A stretch of DNA of 64,000 nucleotides, taken from the NCBI GenBank assembly GCA_963739235.1, contig CAVTZY010000017.1, positions 1-64,000 on the forward strand. The letters are read 5' to 3'. Positions 57,678 through 64,000 of the stretch are shown here, in pieces. A program made the position numbers and the translations under genes. Origin of the DNA: JAFNAG01 sp963739235 (lineage in GTDB: Bacteria > Acidobacteriota > UBA6911). Positions within the stretch are counted from its first letter, which is position 1. Every line of letters begins with the position of its first letter. The notes under the pieces were generated by a model that saw nothing but the letters and a program-made list of their open reading frames with translations, searched no databases and was not told the DNA's origin.

Positions 57678-59063
57678 TCCTGGCGGACACGCTTCGCTTG
57701 TCGCTGCGCAATCTGCGCGAGGCGGTGCTGCGTACCGTGCTCACCAGCCTCGGCGTTGCCATCGGGATCGCTTCCCTGGTAGGCATGGTTTCCTTCGGCG
57801 TCGGACTGCAGGAGCAGGTGGTCGGTAACTTTTTGAAGTCGGGGGTATTTGATTCGATCACCGTGATGCCGGAATCACCAGCCCTGGCCCGCAATCTGCG
57901 CTTGAGGGGAATGGCCAGAGGACGAGGCAACATCGGCAAATCTCCGGTACCCGATAAGGCTGACGCCCAAGCGGTCCCACGTGCCAAGCTGAATGAGGAA
58001 GCACTGCAGAAAAATCTCAGCTCTGGATCGCGTCAAGGAGGCCTACCCGGACGTCCGCGTGCCGGTCGAAATCAAATTTGAGCAATTTTCGGATGTCTCC
58101 GCGGCCACAGGCGTGCCGATGTCCGCACGCGGAGAAGGAGTGTTTCAAAACATCAGCGACGGACAATTCTTTCCCAATGACGCTGACGACGTTTGCATGC
58201 TGAGCCTGGAGTTTGCACGGCGCATTACCGACGGCGATCCGAAGGACCTCGTCGGCAAAGACCTCACGTTGAGCTATGCCCGGCCGACCCAGAGCAGCCA
58301 TGATAATTCCGCGGTTCTCCCGGCCGGAGTCAACCTGCAGCGCATCGAAAAGAAGTTTAAAATCGTAGGCATTATCGAGCGCCAAGCCGGCCCCGCACTC
58401 GGCACAGCGATCTTCTCATCGGTCATGATCCCATTGGCCAAGGCCCGGCAGTTGGGTACCTACGATGTCAGCAGCCCGCAGGCTTTTCTCCGCCAGTTTT
58501 CCGAAAAACCATCCTACACTGCCGTGACGGTCAAAGTGAGGCAACCTCAGGATACCGAGGAGGTGGAGAAAAAAATCAAAGACATGGGTTTCAACGCTTT
58601 TTCCATAGCCGACGTGATGAGAGGCCAGAAACGGGCTTTCATCCTGCTTGATCTGCTGCTCGGCCTGGTCGGTTCGATTGCGCTTACCGTAGCGTCGCTG
58701 GGCATCGTGAATACCATGGTGATGTCTATCCTGGAGCGCACACGCGAAATCGGCATCATGAAGGCGATCGGCGGCAGCGATGAAGATGTGCGCAGGATCT
58801 TTCTCTTCGAAGCCGGGCTGATCGGTCTCATGGGCGGCCTGATGGGCATTATGCTGGGCTGGGCGGTGGGAAGGGTAATCAACTTTGGAGCCAATATTTA
58901 TATGCAGAGTCAGGGAGCTCCAACAGCGAATCTGTTCTCGATTCCCTGGTGGTTATCAGCCGGCGGGATTTCTTTCGCAATGCTCGTGAGCCTGATCGCA
59001 GGCAGTTTCCCGGCGTTGCGCGCGGCAAGGCTGGATCCGATCCAGGCGCTGCGCCACGATTAA
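57674..59063 (+). CDS. ABC transporter permease, MacB/FtsX type, one frameshift
   Basis: The N-terminal membrane helix (LTSLGVAIGIASLVGMVSFG) is followed by a periplasmic MacB_PCD domain and three C-terminal helices (LLGLVGSIALTVASLGIVNT, then GGLMGIMLGWAVGRVI, then ISFAMLVSLIAGSFPALRAA), with the mechanotransmission-type ERTREIGIMKAIGG. One extra A in an A5 run at about 58012 splits the gene after ~112 residues; the next frame continues SALDRVKEAYPDVRVPVEIK. It forms a pair with the preceding ATPase; an outer-membrane or adaptor partner is not adjacent. Confidence 0.9.
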
Positions 59064-59135
59064 TCGTATCGCAAGGAAGTCTTTGGAGAATAGGGATCCT
59101 CATGTACCATTCTTTTTAGCGGAAAGTACGGAAAC

Positions 59136-59707
59136 ATGGATGACCTCGAAAAGCGCTTGAGCAACATGACGCTCGCACCTTACATCTTTAAGGCGATGGC
59201 CTTGATCGGCGTCCGGCGCAGGGCGGGCAGCAACATGTTCAGGCACCAGATGAGTACGCTGGGGATCCTGCTCGACTACAAGTTCATCGATCCTGTACTC
59301 CTCAAGGCAGCAGTGATCCACGACCTGTTCGAAGACGCCACGGGATTGCCCGGCGTCAGCCGCGAAGAAATCGTATGCATCGATCAGGATGGACCGGCCG
59401 TGTACGATCTGGTGATGGAACTGACGATTCGGATCCTCAATGGCGTCAAAGAGCCGAAGCCGGTGTATTTGACTCGAGTCATGCAGTCAGGCAGCCCTAA
59501 AGCCAAGATCCTTAAGCTCGCGGACCGGATCAGCAATATGATCGCCCTGGGCTTTGTACATGAGGAAGCATTCATCCGAAGATCTTGGAGGAAACCAGGC
59601 TTTATATTCTACCCTCCGCTGAACAGATCAATGCGGACATGTTCCGTGAACTCTCCGACCTGGTCGAGGACCGGGAAATCAAACTGAAATCCAGATTTCA
59701 GACCTAA
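59136..59707 (+). CDS. HD-domain hydrolase, RelA/SpoT-like without synthetase, one frameshift
   Basis: A 190-residue protein with the metal-binding HD motif AAVIHDLFEDATGL (HDxxED, as in (p)ppGpp hydrolases), VRRRAGSNMFRHQM and KILKLADRISNM. A base is missing at about 59587; the corrected C-terminus reads EETRLYILPSAEQINADMFR ending at the TAA at 59705-59707. Stand-alone HD hydrolases of this shape resemble small alarmone hydrolases, but the substrate is not proven. It stands alone after the ABC genes. Confidence 0.72.
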
Positions 59708-59808
59708 TCCGCAAAACCATCGCCCCCAACGACTACACACTAGAGTTGTATTTGGTGCATTTCGGGTTTTGGTTGGGTATAGTATGAACCTTTTAATGGG
59801 AGCGGATT

Positions 59809-60220
59809 TTGATCGCATTTTTGTTTGGCTTGCTTCAGATGGCCCAGGCCGCGACTCCGGTTGCAGTGGAGGGGCGCGGCGCCCCCACCTTTGTTATCCC
59901 GCGGATTAAGGTGAATCCAGGTGTCAATATGCGGCTCGGTTTTACGAACATGTCGGTTGACGCCACCGTCAATCCTGACTTCAGCCAGGTGGAATCGGAT
60001 GCCGGGCAGGTGACGGTCAACCAATGGCTCTCTGAGCACCGCGCAATGATTCAACGGTTTGCGTCTCGATATGCTGTTTTCGTATGAACCGACTCCGGGG
60101 ACGGACGTTTTCTTCGGCTACGGCAGTTCACTGGATACCGACCGGACTTTTGGAATCGCGGATTTGCAGCGAGCCAGCGACGGTTTCTTTGTCAAACTCG
60201 CCTACCAGTTCCGCCGCTGA
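59809..60220 (+). pseudogene. DUF5916-type outer-membrane protein remnant with internal deletion
   Basis: The first part has a signal-like start, then VNMRLGFTNMSVDATVNPDF and SQVESDAGQVTVN, the conserved core of DUF5916 proteins (usually over 700 residues). After about 65 residues it runs, with a frame change, into FNGLRLDMLFSYEPTPGTDV then FFGYGSSL and DGFFVKLAYQFRR, the C-terminal barrel end of the same family, with the stop at 60218-60220. Some 500 residues between are lost. Confidence 0.6.
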
Positions 60221-60346
60221 GCCCTGATAGATTGCCAGCTTAATGCTGTGCGCAACAATCGCTGGCAACAGGAAGACGGCTGGAGCAGCAAGACGGGATT
60301 GTCTGATCTCCCATATTCTGAAGCCAGATGGCAGCAAGGAGAAGAG

Positions 60347-60760
60347 ATGAGCAGGACGATGACAATCAGCACCATCGCCGGACGACAGGTCATATCGACC
60401 GGCACCCGCTGGGAACCTATCGTGGGATACAGTCGGGCCGTCCGAGCCGGGAATTGGATTGCCGTCACCGGCACAATCGGCTTGGGCCCCGACGGCACGT
60501 GCCCCCCGACTGCGGCCGAACAGATGCGGCAGGCGCTGGAAATCGTGTTTGCGGCCGTCGAAGCCCTCGGGGCGGGGCGGCGGGATATCCTGCGTACCAG
60601 GATCTACGTGACCGATATCCGCCTCTGGGAAGAAATCGGCCGGGTCCACGCAGAGATGCTGGGGGACGTACGACCCGCAACCACGATGGTTGAAGTCTCG
60701 GCCCTCGCAGATCCGGCTGCCTTTCTGGAGGTCGAGGCCGACGCGGTCATCACTTCTTAA
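60347..60760 (+). CDS. RidA/YjgF family protein
   Basis: A ~137-residue protein of the RidA superfamily: YSRAVRAGNWIAVTGTIGLG, AAEQMRQALEIVFAAVEALG, DILRTRIYVTDIRLWEEIGR and PATTMVEVSALADPAAFLEV. The Arg that binds substrate carboxylate (RTRIYVTD) and Glu near the C-terminus are present, so it may deaminate reactive enamine/imine intermediates such as those made by serine/threonine dehydratases. AAGGAGAAGAG precedes the ATG at 60347. Confidence 0.85.
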   Translation: MSRTMTISTIAGRQVISTGTRWEPIVGYSRAVRAGNWIAVTGTIGLGPDGTCPPTAAEQMRQALEIVFAAVEALGAGRRDILRTRIYVTDIRLWEEIGRVHAEMLGDVRPATTMVEVSALADPAAFLEVEADAVITS

Positions 60761-61090
60761 ACAGCGCCGATCCGATAATAGAGTCTTTATCTGTGGCTTC
60801 TTTGCGTTTCTGCAAGAAGCTTCCAGTCCTGATCTCCTTCGCTGCTTTGGTTGCGGCAAAAGGCCGCGGTAGGCAAGCATGGCAAGTAGGTCCCGGCCGC
60901 CGAGACTGTCTCAAAACTCATGCGCTGGATGACATGCCATCATTTTCAGCCCTGGAAGGTCTGAGGACAGTAGCCCCGGGCTAGCGAAGAAGCTGTGAAT
61001 AAATCGAAAAATCGCCAAATTCTCGGCTGTAAGTTCAGAACTCCTGACATGGTCTGAAAAACCCAAGGAAATGTGGCATTTCCGGACATG

Positions 61091-61117
61091 GGTGCGGACA
61101 TTAAATTGTCCCCTTTT
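61091..61117 (+). repeat. Solo copy of the right-hand transposon's terminal sequence
   Basis: GGTGCGGACATTAAATTGTC at 61091-61110 plus CCCTTTT repeats the left end found at 61214 (difference only after GTCC). It lies 123 bp outside the element in the same orientation, so it is a remnant of another copy or a nested left end. No gene is visible in 60761-61213. Confidence 0.6.
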
Positions 61118-61213
61118 TCGAATGAACGATGGAAATCCCTTCACTCGCAGTGGCAAAGAACTATGACTGAAGAGCGCCTGATAACACAAATGGCTGGGTC
61201 GTTGGCGAAAAAT

Positions 61214-63599
61214 GGTGCGGACATTAAATTGTCCTCTTTTCTATTAAGTAGGTTCTCGTACATGCTGGGCGACCATGAAACCAAGCCCGCAGCAGAGAGA
61301 ACTCTTACCCCGGCCTACTCCAACGCCCGGCACTGTCTTTGTAAACGATCGTGTTTGTTTTCATGCCGAGGGTGACCAGCGTGTAATCTCCGTCCAAGGT
61401 ATTGCATTTTCGCACTACTCCATCAGAGATCGTGCGGCCGAAGCGTATGCCATGGTCACGCTCTTTGAATCGGGGTACGCCGATCAGAATGATATTGCAC
61501 GATGCTTTGGTTACTCCATTCGAACCCTGCGCCGCTACCAAAAGAACCTCCAGCTTGGTGGATTGGCCACACTCGCGCGTCCAAAGGGACGGCCTTCAGG
61601 CAGCGCTTCCACGAACAAGGAAGCACATGAGCGGGATCGGATCATCCTCCGCCTCAAGGCCAAGGGAATGAGTAATCGTTGGATTGGCGGTCGGCTTGGC
61701 CTTGACGAGAAGGAGGTTCGTAGGAGTCTGCGTCGGCTTGGTTGGAGACCATCGCCTGAGCCCCATCTCCCCTTCCTGCCAGAAGCCGATTTGGTGACAG
61801 AGACTACCACAGTATTCGATGACGAACCGATGGAGACTTCTTGCCCAGTTGCGGATTCGTCCGCACGTAAGGGCATGCGACCTCAGACCAGCACGGCTGA
61901 CAAGAGCCTCGACGCTGGCCCGGTTGATCGGTCGACGGATCGCCTCCTGGCTGCAATGGGACTTCTCGATGATGCGCTGCCGGTGTTTGCTTCCGCTTCG
62001 AGTTTGCCGAGAGCGGGTGTTCTGTTGGCAATTCCGCCACTCGTTGCCAGTGGCTTGCTTTCTGTCGCGGAGAAAATCTACGGCAGCATAGGCCCCGCTT
62101 TCTACGGATTGCGAACGACTCTGGTGGCATACGTGCTGCTGTCGCTCCTGAGAATCCCTCGCCCCGAAGCCCTCAAGGAGCATGCGCCCGGGGAACTGGG
62201 GCGCATTGTCGGACTGGATCGTATCCTTGAGGTCAAAACATTGCGCCGCAAACTCACGCGTCTCGCTTCCCTGAAGGGTAGCTATCAGCTTGGTCGCGAA
62301 CTCGCCCGGCTGCGTGTCGCCGAGCGCGGCAGGATGCTCGGCTTTCTCTATATCGATGGTCACGTCCGCGCCTATCACGGAAAATGGACGATTCCGAAGG
62401 CATACGTCACAAGGGTCCGGTTGGCCGCTCCCGGAACCACCGACTATTGGGTCAACGATCAACGAGGTGATCCGCTCTTTGTTGTCACGGCCGAGGCCAA
62501 CGCCGCCATGACCCGCATGTTGGTCCCGGTGCTAACGGAAGTTCGCGAGATGCTCGGACCTCGCCGGCGGGCCACGATTGTCTTTGACCGCGGCGGCTGG
62601 AGCCCCAAGCTCTTTGTGACCCTGCTCGCCATGGGCTTCGATATTCTGACTTATCGGAAGGGTCGTACTCGTCGCATCGCCGAGAAGAGGTTCATGCCTC
62701 GCAAAGCCAAGCTGGACGGGCGGCAAGTGGAATACCTTTTACACGAGCAACCCGTACGCTTCCTGAAGGGGAAGCTCCGGCTGCGTCAGGTGACCCGCCT
62801 GACCGAAACGGGACACCAGACCCCGATCCTGACGAGCCGCTGGGACCTGCGCAACATCGTCGTCGCCTATCGCATGTTTGAGCGCTGGCGCCAGGAGAAC
62901 TTCTTCAAGTACATGCGCGAGGAGTTCCTCATCGACGCACTCACCGATTACCAGGTCGAGCCTGATGATCCGACTCGTTCTGTGCCCAATCCCGCACGGA
63001 AAGCGGTAGAGAAGGAACTCCGCGCCGCGCGCGCCAAACTCACCAAGCTTCAGGAAACTTATGGCGCAACCGCGATCGATTTTATCGAGGAGCCGAGTTC
63101 CACCATGAGAAGCTTCTCGACCGTTGAGCAAAAGATCCGCAATGAGATCAGCGCGGCAGTCGACAGCATTGCCAGGGTTGAGGCTCGGCGCGACGCTCTT
63201 CCCGTCCGACTGCCTGTTGCGGATGCCCAACAAGGCCAGGAAGTCGTAAAGTTGTCGACGGAACGAAAGCATCTAACCAATGTTCTGAAAATGGTCGCAT
63301 ACCAAATCGAGAGTGATCTCCTCGCGCTGATTCGACCCAACTACAAGCGCGCCGAAGAGGAAGGACGCACTCTTGTTCAGATGGCACTGCAAGATACTGC
63401 GGCGATGCAGCCCACGGAGGACGAACTGCGGATAAAACTCGCGCCTCTCAGCTCTTCTCATCGGTCCCGCGCTCTGCAGGCCCTTTGCGAAGCACTCAAC
63501 AAGACGAACGCGCTGTTCCCCGGCACCAGCCTTCGGATGAATTATTCCCTCGGGGAGTTTCCCTCCTGAAAGAAAAAGGGGACAATTAATTACCGGACC
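61214..63599 (+). mobile_element. Transposon with ~25-bp imperfect inverted ends
   Basis: The left end GGTGCGGACATTAAATTGTC at 61214-61233 mirrors the right end AAAAGGGGACAATTAATTAC then CGGACC at 63574-63599. One gene, a 764-residue DDE-type protein, fills the element. Beyond the ends, CTCCTGACATGGTC at about 61042 is matched in reverse complement by GACCATGTCAGGAGC at 63597-63611, so a longer flank is also inverted. Confidence 0.65.
61275..63569 (+). CDS. DDE transposase with N-terminal helix-turn-helix
   Basis: The 764-residue protein begins with a cupin-like/leader part, then a helix-turn-helix region (NDIARCFGYSIRTLRRYQKN, LARPKGRPSGSA, MSNRWIGGRLGLDEKEVRRS). The catalytic core has GFLYIDGHVRAYHGKW (Asp), TIVFDRGGWSPKLF (Asp) and FERWRQENFFKYMREE (Glu), i.e. 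an RNase-H-fold DDE triad. A helical tail about 140 residues long follows (KELRAARAKLTKLQETYG). It is uninterrupted, unlike the IS at 15837, so this element may still be active. I cannot name the IS family. The start is uncertain because no strong ribosome site is present. Confidence 0.8.
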   Translation: MKPSPQQRELLPRPTPTPGTVFVNDRVCFHAEGDQRVISVQGIAFSHYSIRDRAAEAYAMVTLFESGYADQNDIARCFGYSIRTLRRYQKNLQLGGLATLARPKGRPSGSASTNKEAHERDRIILRLKAKGMSNRWIGGRLGLDEKEVRRSLRRLGWRPSPEPHLPFLPEADLVTETTTVFDDEPMETSCPVADSSARKGMRPQTSTADKSLDAGPVDRSTDRLLAAMGLLDDALPVFASASSLPRAGVLLAIPPLVASGLLSVAEKIYGSIGPAFYGLRTTLVAYVLLSLLRIPRPEALKEHAPGELGRIVGLDRILEVKTLRRKLTRLASLKGSYQLGRELARLRVAERGRMLGFLYIDGHVRAYHGKWTIPKAYVTRVRLAAPGTTDYWVNDQRGDPLFVVTAEANAAMTRMLVPVLTEVREMLGPRRRATIVFDRGGWSPKLFVTLLAMGFDILTYRKGRTRRIAEKRFMPRKAKLDGRQVEYLLHEQPVRFLKGKLRLRQVTRLTETGHQTPILTSRWDLRNIVVAYRMFERWRQENFFKYMREEFLIDALTDYQVEPDDPTRSVPNPARKAVEKELRAARAKLTKLQETYGATAIDFIEEPSSTMRSFSTVEQKIRNEISAAVDSIARVEARRDALPVRLPVADAQQGQEVVKLSTERKHLTNVLKMVAYQIESDLLALIRPNYKRAEEEGRTLVQMALQDTAAMQPTEDELRIKLAPLSSSHRSRALQALCEALNKTNALFPGTSLRMNYSLGEFPS

Positions 63600-63894
63600 A
63601 TGTCAGGAGCTCTGAAGTTGCTGAAAACGCAAGAAGGCAAGGGTACGAAATTGAATTTTTTCACAGCTTCGAAGCGCAGCCCGGGGGTTATAGGAATCTG
63701 ACCAAGAGCCCTGCAGCAACAGAAAGCATCTGAATTTGGAGGATTTCTGTCGCCCCTTCGATTGTGCGATATGGCGCGTACCACAACATGTTGGGGGGAG
63801 CGACATATTGCACAATCACAGGTTACGTCAATTTTGACTGCGCAGCAGGCACAATTGCGTAACCTTCAGGGCTCTTGCACCGTGCCTGCCGTGA

Positions 63895-63937
63895 CCGGGG
63901 GCAGCGCCGCTGCGCGGCTCGCCCCCGGCTACTTTTT
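63895..63937 (+). terminator. Strong hairpin followed by T-run
   Basis: CCGGGGGC at 63895-63902 pairs with GCCCCCGG at 63921-63928, with an inner GCGC/GCGC pair, and TTTTT follows at 63933. It resembles a factor-independent terminator for a gene outside the recognised set or for the transposase. The rest of 63600-64000 shows no gene. Confidence 0.45.
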
Positions 63938-64000
63938 CGGCGTACCTCCGGGACGCACAGTCTCGAGACAGGCTCGCCGGATGAGGCTTGCAGTAGGAAA

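Overview
The window looks like a chromosomal contig from an uncultured soil-type Acidobacteriota. The evidence is a VWA protein of the acidobacterial VWFA type, a TonB-dependent receptor with an N-terminal carboxypeptidase-regulatory domain, a remnant of a DUF5916-type outer-membrane protein, and GC-rich housekeeping genes. This assignment is inferred from gene families; there is no rRNA gene to confirm it.

Layout. (1) 1-8500 is an accessory island: a decayed helicase/PD-(D/E)XK nuclease gene, a clipped type I restriction gene, a HEPN-like protein, an unknown protein, a translationally coupled pair (Hsp90/GHKL-type ATPase plus calcineurin-like phosphoesterase), an unknown protein, a decayed 3' half of a tRNA-Phe-like gene that may be an old attachment site, and an IS66 scrap. 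(2) 8660-15570 is core metabolism: a VWA protein, leuB-leuC-leuD, a CoA-type Nudix hydrolase, a thiolase and a YtxH protein. (3) 15795-17915 is an insertion sequence with 22-bp inverted ends between two identical 42-bp hairpin repeats, followed by another large hairpin. (4) 17945-27003 holds a TonB receptor, a helix-hairpin-helix membrane protein, a threonine/serine dehydratase, DAHP synthase, and a NAD module (nrtR, nadA, nadC) with two matching palindromes at the nadA promoter. (5) 27075-35127 holds a polysaccharide export lipoprotein-like gene, lepB, an Smr protein, GGDEF plus MinD/FlhG genes, tadA, and a metal-transport operon: a divergent Nramp-family transporter behind a ~310-nt structured leader, an MgtE_N/CBS protein without a channel domain, and a 37-residue membrane peptide. 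(6) 35236-46641 is a polyketide/fatty-acid synthase locus: a phosphopantetheinyl transferase, a ~2,900-residue KS-AT-KS-ACPx4-KR-DH megasynthase and an acyl-CoA dehydrogenase. (7) 47066-60760 is mixed metabolism: an Old-Yellow-Enzyme, PFK, TspO, serine dehydratase, secreted GH2 beta-galactosidase, a Tat-exported class V aminotransferase, a MacB-like ABC transporter, an HD hydrolase and RidA. (8) 61091-63599 is a second transposon.

A recurring property is single-base frameshifts in genes that are otherwise full length (leuB, thiolase, HhH protein, MgtE_N/CBS, megasynthase, acyl-CoA dehydrogenase, PFK, GH2, ABC permease, HD hydrolase). The number and type (several at short homopolymers) point to sequencing or assembly indels rather than gene death, so these are annotated as single genes with the shift marked. 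True decay is argued only where large parts are missing (helicase-nuclease, HsdR, IS66, aldo-keto reductase, DUF5916, aldolase).

Most notable: all four carrier domains of the megasynthase have Thr where the phosphopantetheine-bearing Ser should be; the Hsp90-like ATPase/phosphoesterase pair is a candidate conflict system; the nadA operators fit NrtR control; and the Nramp/MgtE_N/small-peptide operon suggests an unusual, probably magnesium-type, transporter with its own cytosolic sensor protein.
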